64,000 bases of DNA from Ammoniphilus sp. CFH 90114 (GTDB taxonomy: Bacteria; Bacillota; Bacilli; Aneurinibacillales; RAOX-1). The stretch is taken from NCBI RefSeq assembly GCF_004123195.1, contig NZ_SDLI01000012.1, positions 47,982 through 111,981 on the forward strand, in the 5' to 3' direction. Below are positions 52,379-62,602 of the stretch, piece after piece. A model generated the notes under the pieces. It had not been told where the DNA came from and did no database searches. It saw nothing but the letters and a program-made list of their open reading frames with translations. Position 1 is the stretch's first letter, and each line of letters begins with the position of its first letter. The translations under genes and the position numbers were made by a program.

Positions 52379-54565
52379 TTAGCTTTCATCCTCCAAGCGA
52401 CGGATAATCTCTTGAATCACCTTTTGAGCCGCAACCGGGATGACAGTCCCTGGTCCGAAGATGGCCGCTGCTCCGTTTTGTTTCAGATAGTCGTAATCTT
52501 GAGCCGGAATAACCCCGCCAATCACCACCACGATATCCTCACGGCCAAGCTTCTTTAGCTCCTCGACCAGTTGCGGAAGGAGCGTCTTATGGCCTGCTGC
52601 AAGAGAACTCATGCCAATCACGTGAACATCATTCTCTACCGCTTGTAAGGCTGTTTCTGCAGGAGTTTGGAATAAGGGTCCGATATCAACATCGAAACCA
52701 AGATCAGCAAAAGCCGTGGCGATCACCTTCGCTCCTCGATCGTGTCCGTCTTGCCCCATCTTGGCAATCATGATGCGCGGACGCCGGCCCTCCATTTGCT
52801 CAAATTCATCCGTCATTTTCCGGACGACAGACACTTCGTCTTCATCGCCAAATTCCGTGCTGTATACACCGCTAATGGTGCGGATGACTGCCTTGTGCCT
52901 CCCTGTCACTGATTCGTAAGCGTCAGAGATCTCTCCTAGGCTCGCTCTTGCTCTTGCAGCTTCAACGGCCAGTTCTAAGAGATTGCCTTCTCCTGTTTCT
53001 GCCGCTTTCGTAATGGCATTCAAGGCCGCCTGCACTTTTGCTTCATCCCGGTTTTGTCGAAGCTCGGCTAGGCGTTTAATCTGAGCCCCACGAACAGCGG
53101 TATTATCTACCTCCAAGATATCAAGAGGATCTACTTTATCTGGGCGGTATTTGTTGACCCCAATAATCTTTTCCTTTCCAGAGTCAATATGCGCTTGTCT
53201 TCGTGCCGCTGCCTCTTCAATGCGCATCTTCGGTAATCCTGTTTCTATCGCTTTTGCCATACCGCCTAATTGTTCAATTTCTTGAATATGCGCCCATGCC
53301 CGTCTGACAAGTTCCTGTGTTAAAGCTTCTACATAATAGGAACCTCCCCATGGATCAACTACTTGGCAGATTCCTGTCTCGTCTTGAAGGAATAGCTGGG
53401 TATTGCGTGCAATTCGTGCAGAAAAATCTGTAGGCAATGCAATAGCTTCATCCAAGGCGTTGGTATGCAGCGACTGAGTATGGCCTAGGGCTGCCGCCAT
53501 TGCTTCAATACACGTTCTCGTTACGTTATTAAACGGGTCTTGTTCGGTTAGGCTCCACCCTGAAGTCTGGCTGTGTGTACGAAGGGCCATGGATTTCTCA
53601 TTCTTAGGATGAAAAGGTTTAAGTAACTTCGCCCAGATGAGGCGTGCGGCTCTCATCTTCGCTACTTCCATGAAATAATTCATGCCGATAGCCCAGAAGA
53701 AAGACAACCGCGGGGCAAAGGAATCAATATCAATGCCTGCTTTGAGCCCTGTGCGAACATATTCTAGACCATCCGCTAAAGTATACCCTAATTCGATGTC
53801 TGCCGTTGCCCCAGCCTCCTGCATATGGTAGCCGGAAATACTGATGCTGTTGAATTTAGGCATATGTTTAGAGGTATAGGCAAAGATGTCGGCAATGATA
53901 CGCATCGAGGGTTCTGGCGGGTAAATATACGTATTTCTCACCATATATTCTTTGAGAATATCATTCTGGATCGTTCCACTCAATTGGGAAAGATGGACCC
54001 CTTGCTCTTCTGCTGCCACAATGTAGAAGGCCATAATCGGCAGGACTGCACCGTTCATCGTCATGGATACGGACATTTTATCTAATGGGATACCATCAAA
54101 AAGAATCTTCATATCTAGTATTGAATCGACGGCTACACCGGCTTTCCCTACGTCACCAACTACTCTCGGGTGATCTGAGTCATAGCCTCGATGGGTGGCT
54201 AAGTCGAAGGCAATGGATAACCCTTTTTGTCCTGCTGCAAGGTTGCGGCGATAAAAGGCATTGCTTTCTTCGGCTGTAGAAAATCCAGCATATTGACGAA
54301 CCGTCCAGGGCTGATTGACGTACATCGTGGGATAAGGCCCACGCAAGTAAGGTGGAATTCCAGCGACATAATCGAGATGGCTCATCTTCTTTGTATCTTC
54401 AGACGTATAAAGCGGCTTGACATCGATCTGCTCTAGCGTTTGCCATACATACTCATCGAGAGCCTTCTTGGCTTCCTCCTCGGCACGACGCTTCCACTCC
54501 TTTAAGTCAGGTTGGGGAAATCCCGCTTGATAGGACAGCTTGGTAAAATCAGGAGATTTTCTCAT
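52379..54565 (-). CDS. mutB: Methylmalonyl-CoA mutase, large (catalytic) subunit
   Basis: A 728-residue B12 enzyme that isomerises (R)-methylmalonyl-CoA to succinyl-CoA. The N-terminal TIM barrel includes [20 protein letters not shown] (ends given), [15 protein letters not shown] and the CoA-binding central region. The C-terminal B12-binding domain has the DxHxxG motif as DGHDRG, then GSLAAGH-like SSLAAGH and VIGGVIP. Its start overlaps the mutA stop by four bases. The large subunit is catalytic; the small one is not. Confidence 0.96.
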   Translation of the reverse strand: MRKSPDFTKLSYQAGFPQPDLKEWKRRAEEEAKKALDEYVWQTLEQIDVKPLYTSEDTKKMSHLDYVAGIPPYLRGPYPTMYVNQPWTVRQYAGFSTAEESNAFYRRNLAAGQKGLSIAFDLATHRGYDSDHPRVVGDVGKAGVAVDSILDMKILFDGIPLDKMSVSMTMNGAVLPIMAFYIVAAEEQGVHLSQLSGTIQNDILKEYMVRNTYIYPPEPSMRIIADIFAYTSKHMPKFNSISISGYHMQEAGATADIELGYTLADGLEYVRTGLKAGIDIDSFAPRLSFFWAIGMNYFMEVAKMRAARLIWAKLLKPFHPKNEKSMALRTHSQTSGWSLTEQDPFNNVTRTCIEAMAAALGHTQSLHTNALDEAIALPTDFSARIARNTQLFLQDETGICQVVDPWGGSYYVEALTQELVRRAWAHIQEIEQLGGMAKAIETGLPKMRIEEAAARRQAHIDSGKEKIIGVNKYRPDKVDPLDILEVDNTAVRGAQIKRLAELRQNRDEAKVQAALNAITKAAETGEGNLLELAVEAARARASLGEISDAYESVTGRHKAVIRTISGVYSTEFGDEDEVSVVRKMTDEFEQMEGRRPRIMIAKMGQDGHDRGAKVIATAFADLGFDVDIGPLFQTPAETALQAVENDVHVIGMSSLAAGHKTLLPQLVEELKKLGREDIVVVIGGVIPAQDYDYLKQNGAAAIFGPGTVIPVAAQKVIQEIIRRLEDES

Positions 54566-56673
54566 CGCGAAATTCCTTTCTTTTGCTGAAGTTCAAAGAG
54601 CAAGTCGTAGCAGTTCGACCCTGTATGGATAAATTCATCTACACCTGCCTGGATGAACGTTTCCGCCCATTCGGCTGTCGGTTTTCCGGCAACTATAACG
54701 GTCATCGCAGAAGATTTCTCTTTAAGCTGCTTGGCGATCATCGGAACGACTTGTGGATAAAGTTCATCCGATGAGCAGATCACGGTGACCGTTGCCCCGG
54801 AATCCAAGGCGGATTGAACCGCTTCGTCTACCTGGTCAAATCGCTTGTTTGCTAGCACTTGGAATCCGCCGACTTCAAAGAAACCTATGGAGAAATCGGT
54901 TCTTGCCTTGTGCTGAGCTACTGAACCCATATTGGCCAAAAAGACCTGAGGAAGTGCACCCGTTTTTTGTTTGAATTGAGCAGAAGCCGCACGCAGGGCT
55001 TCAAAAGGTTCGGCCGCCCGCACTGCTCGAATCGGTTGTACCTGTGGCTGATGCCTACCGAGCTCTCCAACTAGGTTCTGAGAAATTTCTCCGATGGTGA
55101 CTCCTTTAAGGAAAAGATCCACCGCCTCCCCTATACTAAGGGGGCGATGCGGGAGGGCAAGAGCCTGTCGTCCTTGTCGGTATTCATGGGCAGACTGTAC
55201 TCTCTCCTTGCTTCTCGTAAGGTAGTCGATGGCCTGTTTCGCTAGGATCGGTTCTTCGAGATGAGCATACATGTTCGTTCCTACAATTTTATCTTTTCTA
55301 CTCGCTAGATTCGCTTGGCGCTGATGAAGTACCTCTTGTACCTTCTGCTGTGGCCCGCCCTTCTCTAAACTCTTCCGCATGCCGCCTTCCTCTTCCACCG
55401 ACTGAAAGAGTTCCCAAGCCTTCTGCGCCACCGCATCGGTTAAGGCTTCAACATACCAAGATCCACCTGCAGGATCAATAACTCTGCCCAAGTGTGCTTC
55501 GCTGCTGAGGATGTGTTGGATGTTGCGAGAGATCCTTCTCGAGAAGTCATCCGCCTCCCGAATCGTCTCGTCGAAAGGAGCCACGTGCAGGCTGTCGACA
55601 CCGCCTATAATGCCTGAGAAGGCCTCGGCAGTCCCGCGCAGCATATTGACATAAGGATCATGGATGGTTTTGTTCCACTTCGAGGTTCGTGCATGGATGA
55701 TCATTTTTTGAGCGTCTTCGTTACCGCCGAAGGCTTGAATAATGTTTGACCACAACATTCTAGCTGCGCGTAATTTTGCCATTTCCATGAATAGATGAGA
55801 GCCAATGGAAAACTCAAAACGGATGTGTCTAGCAGCGATGTTAATATCTATATCTCGTTCTTGTAATTCCCGTAGATACTCCACTCCGGTAGCTAAGGCA
55901 AAAGCGAGTTCTTGAACAGCGTTGCCCCCGCCATGATGGTAGGGATGACCCGAAACGATCACCGTTTGCAGCCCTGGAGCATATTCTTGTGCCCATTGTA
56001 CCGTTTGGGCCATAGAGTCATATAACTTCTCTAACGGATAGGGAGAATGACCTTCCTCAGCTAAGATGGCTATCGGGTCCGCACCAATGCATCCACGAAG
56101 ACGGCTTTGTTGTATATTTCTTTTTTGCATATGAGCAACGACTAAAGCGATCATAGATAAAGCAGAAGGACCTGCGTTTATATACAAAGGAGTGTTTTCT
56201 AAATCGATACCTTCTAGAGCGATGTCAAGATCATCAAGCGTAAACAGGGATAATCCTACGACCATCACATCTTGAACATCGGCAAGGTCCGGATTCTGGC
56301 CTAACCATGTAGGTCGATCAAGCACGATATTTAACATCGTTTGGCCGCGCTCTAAGTCATATCGGGCTTGAGTGTTGAAGTCTTTGGGATCAGCAACTCT
56401 CATCTCTTGGGCAACTTCCCACGGATGAGTCAAATATCCAAGGGCATTTGTCCCTCTTACAAACGGAGCCATTCCTGGAAGGCTATGGGCAAACATGAGG
56501 TTTTTGATGTCTTCTTGCCGATAAATGGGTTGGGTCTGGATGCCTTCATAGGTTGGTTTTACAAGCAGTTGATCAAAAGAAGCGCCCTTAAGGGCCTTTT
56601 CCGCGGCTTGACGCCACTGTTCATACGTAGGGATGGCGAATTCTTCAAAGGTTGGCATTTCCATCTGACTCAT
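54562..56673 (-). CDS. mutA: Methylmalonyl-CoA mutase, small subunit
   Basis: A 703-residue homologue of the large subunit. The barrel part has [20 protein letters not shown] (ends given) and [19 protein letters not shown]. The C-terminal domain lacks the DxHxxG cobalt-ligand motif ([15 protein letters not shown] stands in its place), so it should not bind B12. This is the norm for the MutA partner of heterodimeric mutases. It starts 32 bases after the biotin carrier gene and overlaps mutB by four. Confidence 0.94.
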   Translation of the reverse strand: MSQMEMPTFEEFAIPTYEQWRQAAEKALKGASFDQLLVKPTYEGIQTQPIYRQEDIKNLMFAHSLPGMAPFVRGTNALGYLTHPWEVAQEMRVADPKDFNTQARYDLERGQTMLNIVLDRPTWLGQNPDLADVQDVMVVGLSLFTLDDLDIALEGIDLENTPLYINAGPSALSMIALVVAHMQKRNIQQSRLRGCIGADPIAILAEEGHSPYPLEKLYDSMAQTVQWAQEYAPGLQTVIVSGHPYHHGGGNAVQELAFALATGVEYLRELQERDIDINIAARHIRFEFSIGSHLFMEMAKLRAARMLWSNIIQAFGGNEDAQKMIIHARTSKWNKTIHDPYVNMLRGTAEAFSGIIGGVDSLHVAPFDETIREADDFSRRISRNIQHILSSEAHLGRVIDPAGGSWYVEALTDAVAQKAWELFQSVEEEGGMRKSLEKGGPQQKVQEVLHQRQANLASRKDKIVGTNMYAHLEEPILAKQAIDYLTRSKERVQSAHEYRQGRQALALPHRPLSIGEAVDLFLKGVTIGEISQNLVGELGRHQPQVQPIRAVRAAEPFEALRAASAQFKQKTGALPQVFLANMGSVAQHKARTDFSIGFFEVGGFQVLANKRFDQVDEAVQSALDSGATVTVICSSDELYPQVVPMIAKQLKEKSSAMTVIVAGKPTAEWAETFIQAGVDEFIHTGSNCYDLLFELQQKKGISR

Positions 56674-56705
56674 GATCTTCAGCTTCCTTTCTCTTCAACC
56701 TAGAG

Positions 56706-57239
56706 CTACAATCCTATCGTTCTTACCGTAAAGAGCGGTTGTCCAAGTTCCACAAATTGTCCGTTTTCGACGAGTACTTCGACGATTTCACCTGACATGT
56801 CTGCCTCAATCTCGTTAAACAGCTTCATCGCTTCTAGAATACAGACAACGGTTGTCTTCTCTACTTTGACTCCTGGTTGGACATAAGGTGCGGCATCAGT
56901 AGACGGGGCACGGTAAAAGGTTCCGACCATAGGTGAAACAATCTTTTGAAGAGTTTCCTCTGCCTTCGGTTTGGGTTGATTAGGGGTGGCCTCCATGATC
57001 TCGTTCTTTGTTACCACAGGGGGCTGTGAAGTTTTAGGTGTTTGGGAAATAGGCGGCACAACGGATGGTGCTGGAGCTGTTGGCAAGACTTGTTGGTGAG
57101 TGGTCATATCCGAATTCACTTGTGTTGGAACTGCTTTCTTGAATCGGAGTCTTGTATCCTCCGCCTTGTATTCGAATTCTTGAAGGCTAGATTGATCTAC
57201 TAACTTGAATAGTTCGCGAATTTCATACATCTTTAGCAT
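56706..57239 (-). CDS. accB: Biotin carboxyl carrier protein
   Basis: A 177-residue carrier. Start at the ATG at 57239 with AAGG about 11 bases upstream; earlier starts (GTG at 57251) have poorer spacing. The N-terminus (MYEIRELFKLVDQSSLQEF) precedes a Pro/Thr-rich linker (about 45-95) and a C-terminal biotinyl domain. Lys139 in LEAMKLFNEIE lies at the expected place, with VSPMVGTFYR before it. It is the first gene after the TetR operator and should deliver CO2 from AccC to the carboxyltransferase encoded downstream. Confidence 0.92.
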   Translation of the reverse strand: MLKMYEIRELFKLVDQSSLQEFEYKAEDTRLRFKKAVPTQVNSDMTTHQQVLPTAPAPSVVPPISQTPKTSQPPVVTKNEIMEATPNQPKPKAEETLQKIVSPMVGTFYRAPSTDAAPYVQPGVKVEKTTVVCILEAMKLFNEIEADMSGEIVEVLVENGQFVELGQPLFTVRTIGL

Positions 57240-57272
57240 CGTGCATAACACCTTCTCTTTCTAAAGTTTTTT

Positions 57273-57278
57273 ATCATA
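57273..57278 (-). promoter_or_regulatory. Candidate -10 box of the propionyl-CoA operon
   Basis: On the minus strand TATGAT lies 34 bases before the accB start. The region 17 bases upstream overlaps the palindrome at 57297-57314. No strong -35 is visible. The call is tentative. Confidence 0.4.
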
Positions 57279-57296
57279 TATCAATCCCGCAGCGCA

Positions 57297-57314
57297 AGAC
57301 CGACTGGTTGGTCT
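57297..57314. promoter_or_regulatory. Candidate TetR-family operator
   Basis: AGACCGACTGGTTGGTCT is an imperfect 18-base palindrome; 14 of 18 positions match its reverse complement, with AGACC...GGTCT as arms. It lies between the tetR stop and accB and overlaps the probable -35 region. Palindromes of this sort are common TetR binding sites. I infer that it is bound by the adjacent regulator. Confidence 0.55.
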
Positions 57315-57323
57315 GAGGTTCTA

Positions 57324-57986
57324 TTAAAAAAAGTCCTTCGTTAAAGGAGCAAGGTCTCGATCTATTTCTTGAAGAAAGAAACGTTGGAAAATAGGATTGT
57401 TCTTCGCTTCAGTCGTTAAAGCAGAATGAAGAATAATATCTGCATAGATGTTCGCTATCTCTTCAATCGTATAGCGTCCGTTCTTCTGGTACCACTTATA
57501 GATCCAGTTGACCATCCCGAATATGGCCATGGATATGATAGGAACAGGAAGTTCCTTGCGGAATTCTCCACACTCCATTCCTTCCTGAATAACCTGAAAC
57601 ATTAATTCCTTGTAGCGGTCCCGCTTCATCTCAATCTCCCTATAATACTCCGGTGCAAGATACGAGCTCTCCTGGTAAAAGACGGTGACTTCTGACTTGT
57701 ACAAATCAATCATCATAACAAAAGACTTAATGATGGCATGAAGACGTTCCGTAGGTGTATTCCATAATTCGTATGCTTCTTGCCCCTTCTCCAGAACATA
57801 AGAGATAAAGTGGTCATGAATCGTGTACAGGAGTTCGTCCTTCGACTTGAAGTTGTGATAAAAACCGCCCTTGGAGGTGGCGCTCTCCTTGACAATCTGG
57901 TCAACGGTTACCCGATGATAGCCATGAGCTTCAAATAAGCGTAGGGATGTTTCGATGATACGGTCGCGAATCGACTTTTCTGCCAT
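57324..57986 (-). CDS. TetR/AcrR-family regulator of the propionyl-CoA operon
   Basis: A 220-residue regulator, start ATG at 57986 with GGGGTGACATAAAT before it. The N-terminal helix-turn-helix (RDRIIETSLRLFEAHGYHRV to KGGFYHNFKSKDELL) is standard for TetR. The C-terminal region is an alpha-helical ligand-binding domain. It is the first gene before accB on the same strand and a palindrome lies between them. It probably senses an acyl-CoA or related metabolite; this is inference from context. Confidence 0.86.
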   Translation of the reverse strand: MAEKSIRDRIIETSLRLFEAHGYHRVTVDQIVKESATSKGGFYHNFKSKDELLYTIHDHFISYVLEKGQEAYELWNTPTERLHAIIKSFVMMIDLYKSEVTVFYQESSYLAPEYYREIEMKRDRYKELMFQVIQEGMECGEFRKELPVPIISMAIFGMVNWIYKWYQKNGRYTIEEIANIYADIILHSALTTEAKNNPIFQRFFLQEIDRDLAPLTKDFF

Positions 57987-58039
57987 ATTTATGTCACCCC
58001 AATTTGATACTATCACAGTCGCATCCTTTTAACAATTCC

Positions 58040-58078
58040 CAAAAAGAAAGGGAGAAAATCGTCTTTTCTCCCTCGTTT
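58040..58078 (-). terminator. Terminator of ilvA
   Basis: AGGGAGAAAA (58049-58058) and TTTTCTCCCT (58064-58073) form a ten-base stem. On the minus strand TTTCTTTTT follows. It lies just after the ilvA stop. Confidence 0.85.
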
Positions 58079-58080
58079 TT

Positions 58081-59331
58081 TTAAATTAATAAGTTAAACA
58101 GATTAGGATCTTTATTAATTTCTACATAGTGAATGCCGTGAGCAATCATTCGTTCAATTAACGGCTCATAATCTTCTTTATGCTTAAGCTCAATTCCTAC
58201 AAGAGCTGGACCATTGTCTTTATTATTCTTCTTGGTGTACTCGAATCGGGTAATGTCATCATTCTCCCCTAATACGCCGTCTAGGAACTCCCTTAAGGCT
58301 CCAGCACGTTGAGGGAAATTCACGACAAAATAATGCTTTAGACCTTCATAAATCAAGGACCGCTCTTTGATTTCTTGCATCCGATCAATGTCATTATTTC
58401 CTCCGCTGATGGTGCAGACAACGGTCTTTCCTTTAATCTGATCCCGGTAAAGATCCAGGGCTGCAATGGAAAGAGCCCCTGCGGGTTCCGCTACGATGGC
58501 ATTTTCGTTATAAAGCTCAAGAATGGTTGTACATACTTTTCCTTCAGGTACAGCGATGATATCGTCAAGCAGGTCTTTACACATCTCCATGGTTAAGTGA
58601 CCTACTTGTTTAACCGCCGCTCCATCTACAAATTTATCAATATCTTGAAGCGTCACGACGTCGTTGTTGGCTAGAGACTCCTTCATGGAAGCCGCTCCTA
58701 GAGGTTCGACTCCGATCATCTTCGTTGTGGGGCTAATTCCTTTAATATAAGTTCCGACTCCAGAAGCGAGTCCTCCTCCACCAATCCCAACAAACACATA
58801 ATCAATGGGCTCTTCGATGTCGTTCATAATCTCGAGTCCAACCGTTCCTTGACCAGCAATGACTTGTGCATCATCAAAAGGATGAATAAAGGCCATACCC
58901 TGTTCATTGCAATATTTCATAGCTTCTGAAAAGGAGTCATCAAAGGTGTCACCAGTTAAAATGATTTCAACATAAGGTCCGCCAAACAATTTCACTTGGG
59001 ATACCTTCTGCCTCGGAGTTGTGGAAGGCATGAAGATCTTTCCGTTAATTTGTAAGTGTCTACAAGAAAAAGCAACACCCTGGGCATGGTTTCCTGCACT
59101 TGCACAGACAACCCCACGCGCAAGCTCTGATTCACCGAGGCTGCGAATAAGATTATAGGCTCCTCTTATTTTAAAAGAACGGACGACTTGTAGGTCCTCT
59201 CTTTTCAAGTACACATGGCAATCATAGCGATCCGACAGGATCTGATTCTTCTGAAGTGGAGTTTTGTGAATCACATCCTTAAGGATGTGATTGGCTACGA
59301 TGATGTCTTCAATTTTTACGACTTTATTCAT
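58081..59331 (-). CDS. ilvA: Threonine dehydratase (threonine ammonia-lyase)
   Basis: A 416-residue PLP enzyme that deaminates threonine to 2-oxobutyrate for isoleucine. Features: the PLP lysine in SFKIRGAYNLI (about 53-63), ASAGNHAQGVAFS, VGIGGGGLASGVGTY, and a C-terminal ACT-like regulatory half (VVNFPQRAGALREFLDG). The presence of this half suggests isoleucine control. Length matches the Bacillus enzyme (422). It stands alone with its own terminator, 30 bases from the Cof-type phosphatase gene on the same strand. Confidence 0.92.
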   Translation of the reverse strand: MNKVVKIEDIIVANHILKDVIHKTPLQKNQILSDRYDCHVYLKREDLQVVRSFKIRGAYNLIRSLGESELARGVVCASAGNHAQGVAFSCRHLQINGKIFMPSTTPRQKVSQVKLFGGPYVEIILTGDTFDDSFSEAMKYCNEQGMAFIHPFDDAQVIAGQGTVGLEIMNDIEEPIDYVFVGIGGGGLASGVGTYIKGISPTTKMIGVEPLGAASMKESLANNDVVTLQDIDKFVDGAAVKQVGHLTMEMCKDLLDDIIAVPEGKVCTTILELYNENAIVAEPAGALSIAALDLYRDQIKGKTVVCTISGGNNDIDRMQEIKERSLIYEGLKHYFVVNFPQRAGALREFLDGVLGENDDITRFEYTKKNNKDNGPALVGIELKHKEDYEPLIERMIAHGIHYVEINKDPNLFNLLI

Positions 59332-59361
59332 GAGTTCATTATCCTTTTCTCTATAATGGGT

Positions 59362-60162
59362 CTAGCGCCAGAAATGCTCGATGGCTTTCTTGACGCCTTG
59401 ACGATTGTTCGTGTCTGTCACGAAATTAGCCGCTTCTTTAATATCCTCGGGTGCATTCCCCATGGCAACGCCAATCCCTGCATAACGTATCATATCTAGG
59501 TCATTATAGTAATTTCCAATAGCCATGACAGACTCAGGAGATATGCCTAAATGATGAGACATAAAATGCAGGGCGTTCCCCTTCGAGGATTCTTGGTGCA
59601 TAATATCGATAAAAGTTGGTCCACTCTGGAAACATTGAACAGGATAAGCTTTCAGTTGTTCAGGCAAATCCTTCATAATGGCTTCTATCCGTTCCGGAGA
59701 ATCGAATAAGGTCGCCTTAACGATCGAGTCGTCTATTTCTCTCATATCCTCTACGATAAGTGGACTTACCCTATATTTTTGGTAGAGTTCAGCAACGGTT
59801 TGATTATGCGGTTTCGTATACATCTCCTCTAGAGAGGTTAAATCGAGATGGGCGCCTGTTTTCTCTAGAATGTGCAGCATCTTAGGATAGCGCTGAACCG
59901 CAACTTCTTTGACGGAAAGGTTCTCTTTACTTGCGAGGTGATGAACAACCGCACCATTGTCTGAAATCAAATAAGACTCTATCCCCATCTCCCTAGCGAT
60001 CTGTTTCGTCGCTTTTAGAGGTCTCCCGGTACAGAGCATGACAGGAATATGCGTGGATTGCAGCTCTAGTAATAAATCTCTCGTCTCAGAGTCCCAACGA
60101 TAGTTATCATCTAGTAGTGTACCATCGATATCGATCGCAATCATCTGTATCTTGTTGTTCAT
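59362..60162 (-). CDS. Cof-type HAD phosphatase
   Basis: A 266-residue haloacid-dehalogenase-type phosphatase with a C2 cap. Start ATG at 60162 with AGAGG upstream; the open frame to 60426 runs into the mrfA region and is not supported. HAD motif I is AIDIDGTLLDD (Asp nucleophile), motif II LCTGRPL, motif III Lys near NALHFMSHH, and motif IV VMAIGNYYNDLDMI. Members hydrolyse sugar phosphates or flavin mononucleotide; substrate unknown. Confidence 0.89.
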   Translation of the reverse strand: MNNKIQMIAIDIDGTLLDDNYRWDSETRDLLLELQSTHIPVMLCTGRPLKATKQIAREMGIESYLISDNGAVVHHLASKENLSVKEVAVQRYPKMLHILEKTGAHLDLTSLEEMYTKPHNQTVAELYQKYRVSPLIVEDMREIDDSIVKATLFDSPERIEAIMKDLPEQLKAYPVQCFQSGPTFIDIMHQESSKGNALHFMSHHLGISPESVMAIGNYYNDLDMIRYAGIGVAMGNAPEDIKEAANFVTDTNNRQGVKKAIEHFWR

Positions 60163-60264
60163 TTTTCCAGTTCCTCTCCCAAGCTTTTTTACGTCTCTTT
60201 TTTTCTGTCTATCATTCCGCTGTTTATCATAACAAACCTCCTCTAGTAAATCAAAAAGTATTCG

Positions 60265-60293
60265 TTTACGGAACGAACATTTATTCGTAAAAT
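60265..60293 (+). promoter_or_regulatory. mrfA promoter with LexA-like box
   Basis: TTTACG (60265-60270) and TAAAAT (60288-60293) are 17 bases apart. The spacer contains CGAACATTTATTCG (60274-60287), which matches nine of ten defined bases of the Bacillus LexA/DinR consensus CGAACnnnnGTTCG. Binding there would block RNA polymerase. The mrfA ATG lies at 60317 after AGAGGTGATTCGAAG. Confidence 0.62.
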
Positions 60294-60316
60294 AGAAAGA
60301 TAGAGGTGATTCGAAG

Positions 60317-62602
60317 ATGTTGCGAAAAAAAGATATGCAGGAATTATTAGAACAGCTAAAACACGACGAACCTTTCGCGAACCAGATTGCCCATTGGCAC
60401 ACGATCCCTGAAAAGGAAGCCCACACGGTCCCTTATCCTAGAGAACTAGACCCTCGGATCCGTGAATCTCTGGATCGTAAGGGAATCTCAGCTTTATATA
60501 CACATCAAGCCACCGCTTTTTCCACCGTCCAAGAAGGAAGGAACATGGTAGCCGTAACGCCTACAGCATCAGGAAAGAGTCTTTGCTACCATTTGCCTGT
60601 TATTCAAGCCATAGCGAAGGAACCCGAAGTCCGGGCGCTCTATCTGTTCCCGACAAAAGCCTTAGCACACGATCAAAAAAGTGAACTAAACGACTGGATC
60701 AACGATATGGGAATCCCGATCAAGAGCTATACCTATGACGGAGACACCCCATCGAACATTCGCCAAGTCGTGCGAAAAGCCGGAAATATTGTGATCACCA
60801 ATCCAGATATGCTTCACTCGGCGATCCTCCCTCATCATACGAAGTGGGTGTCCTTCTTTGAAAATCTACGCTATATTGTGATCGATGAGCTGCATGTGTA
60901 TCGAGGCGTGTTTGGAAGCCATGTCGCGAATGTGATTCGCCGTTTCATGAGAATTTGCGCCTTTTACGGAAGCCATCCTCAATTTATCTGTACATCAGCC
61001 ACGATTGCGAACCCGAAGGAATTAGCCGAGCAGCTTACAGGACAACCGATGAGTCTTGTGAATAATAATGGAGCCCCTTCTGGGAAGAAGCACTTTATTT
61101 TTTACAATCCTCCCGTGGTTAATCCCCAGTTGCATATCCGTAAGAGTGCCACACTTGAAGCCAGAACGCTTGCGGAGAACTTCCTGAGCCAAGGTGTTCA
61201 GACGATTGTTTTTGCGCGGAGCCGAGTGCGGGTGGAGATCTTATTAAGTTATCTGCAGGAACTCGTGAAAAAGAAGCTAGGACCGAAAAGTATACGTGGC
61301 TATCGAGGGGGCTACCTTCCTGCAGAGCGACGAGAGATTGAACAGGGTTTGCGAAATGGAGATATTATGGGCGTAGTCAGCACGAATGCTCTCGAGCTTG
61401 GAGTGGATATTGGCCAGCTTCAGGTTTGTATTATGGCCGGATATCCGGGTTCGGTTGCAAGTACCTGGCAACAGGCTGGACGCGCAGGAAGGCGTCAAGG
61501 AGAATCCGTTGTGATCATGGTGGCAGGGTCCTCTCCTCTTGATCAATACGTAATCAGACATCCCGGATACTTTTTTGATCGCAGTCCAGAATCGGCTCGC
61601 ATTAACCCTGACAATCTCATTATTTTAGTCGACCATATTAAGTGTGCCGCCTACGAGCTTCCCTTCCAGCAGGGTGAGACGTTTGGTGAGGTGGAAATTG
61701 AGGAGATCTTGTATTTTCTCACGGAAGAGCAGATCCTCCACTTCCAACGGAACAAGTGGTATTGGATGAATGATTCCTTCCCTGCTCATAACATTAGCCT
61801 TCGTTCCGCTTCCCAAGAGAATGTGATCATTGTGGATCAGACGGATGTGGCGAATGTACGGGTCATTGGAGAGATGGACCGGTTCAGTGCGATGACATTA
61901 CTTCATGAAGAAGCCATCTATCTCCACCAGGGCGTTCAATTCCAGGTGGAAAAGTTAGACTATGAAGAAAAGAAGGCTTTTGTTCGAGAAGTCAATGTCG
62001 ATTATTTCACGGATGCCAATTTGGCCGTTCAGTTGAAGGTTCTTGAGGTAGATCGTTTGCGTGATGGTGAGTACGGGGAAGTCGGGTATGGAGATGTGGC
62101 GGTGAATGCCATGGCTACGATCTTCAAGAAGATTAAGTTTGAGACCCATGACAATATTGGGTCGGGTCCGATTCACCTGCCTGAAGAAGAACTGCACACC
62201 AGTGCAGCCTGGATGAGTTGGCGTGAGGAAGATCTTCGTAGCTTAGGGGCAAAAGAAGTGGAACAAGGACTGACCGGATTAGCACATATCCTCCGTCATG
62301 TCGCCCCGCTGTTTGTGATGTGCGATCCACAGGATCTTCATGTGGTTCCTCAAAGGAAAGCCATCCATTCTGGAAAGCCTACCATCTTCCTCTATGATCG
62401 ATACCCGGGCGGGATCGGCTTGAGTGAACAAGTATACAAACAGTGGGAACAAGTGTTGTTTGAGGCAGAGGAGGCGATCCGAGCCTGTCCATGTGGTGAG
62501 GGCTGCCCTTCTTGTGTCGGGGCTGGAGATGTGGGAAAAGAACTAGCTCTATCCCTAATTGATCTTATGAAGGGGGACATATGCCTTGAGTCTAAAAAAT
62601 AA
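60317..62602 (+). CDS. mrfA: DEAD/DEAH-box helicase of mitomycin repair (MrfA/YprA)
   Basis: A 761-residue helicase. Order: N-terminal extension, helicase core with Walker A TPTASGKS, DEAH-like VIDELHVYRG and TSATIANPKE, then AGYPGSVASTWQQAGRAGR in the second half, and a C-terminal DUF1998 region with cysteines in CPCGEGCPSC that bind metal. MrfA with MrfB repairs mitomycin C adducts in Bacillus independently of UvrABC. Size and order match (749 in B. subtilis). Downstream mrfB overlaps its end. Confidence 0.92.
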   Translation: MLRKKDMQELLEQLKHDEPFANQIAHWHTIPEKEAHTVPYPRELDPRIRESLDRKGISALYTHQATAFSTVQEGRNMVAVTPTASGKSLCYHLPVIQAIAKEPEVRALYLFPTKALAHDQKSELNDWINDMGIPIKSYTYDGDTPSNIRQVVRKAGNIVITNPDMLHSAILPHHTKWVSFFENLRYIVIDELHVYRGVFGSHVANVIRRFMRICAFYGSHPQFICTSATIANPKELAEQLTGQPMSLVNNNGAPSGKKHFIFYNPPVVNPQLHIRKSATLEARTLAENFLSQGVQTIVFARSRVRVEILLSYLQELVKKKLGPKSIRGYRGGYLPAERREIEQGLRNGDIMGVVSTNALELGVDIGQLQVCIMAGYPGSVASTWQQAGRAGRRQGESVVIMVAGSSPLDQYVIRHPGYFFDRSPESARINPDNLIILVDHIKCAAYELPFQQGETFGEVEIEEILYFLTEEQILHFQRNKWYWMNDSFPAHNISLRSASQENVIIVDQTDVANVRVIGEMDRFSAMTLLHEEAIYLHQGVQFQVEKLDYEEKKAFVREVNVDYFTDANLAVQLKVLEVDRLRDGEYGEVGYGDVAVNAMATIFKKIKFETHDNIGSGPIHLPEEELHTSAAWMSWREEDLRSLGAKEVEQGLTGLAHILRHVAPLFVMCDPQDLHVVPQRKAIHSGKPTIFLYDRYPGGIGLSEQVYKQWEQVLFEAEEAIRACPCGEGCPSCVGAGDVGKELALSLIDLMKGDICLESKK

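Noticed and set aside
58375..59499. Plus-strand open frames opposite ilvA and the phosphatase gene
   Set aside because: No ribosome binding sites and unnatural composition; opposite strand codes for well-recognised enzymes.
60163..60426. N-terminal extension of the Cof-type phosphatase
   Set aside because: It crosses the mrfA promoter and start; HAD motif I begins right after the ATG at 60162.
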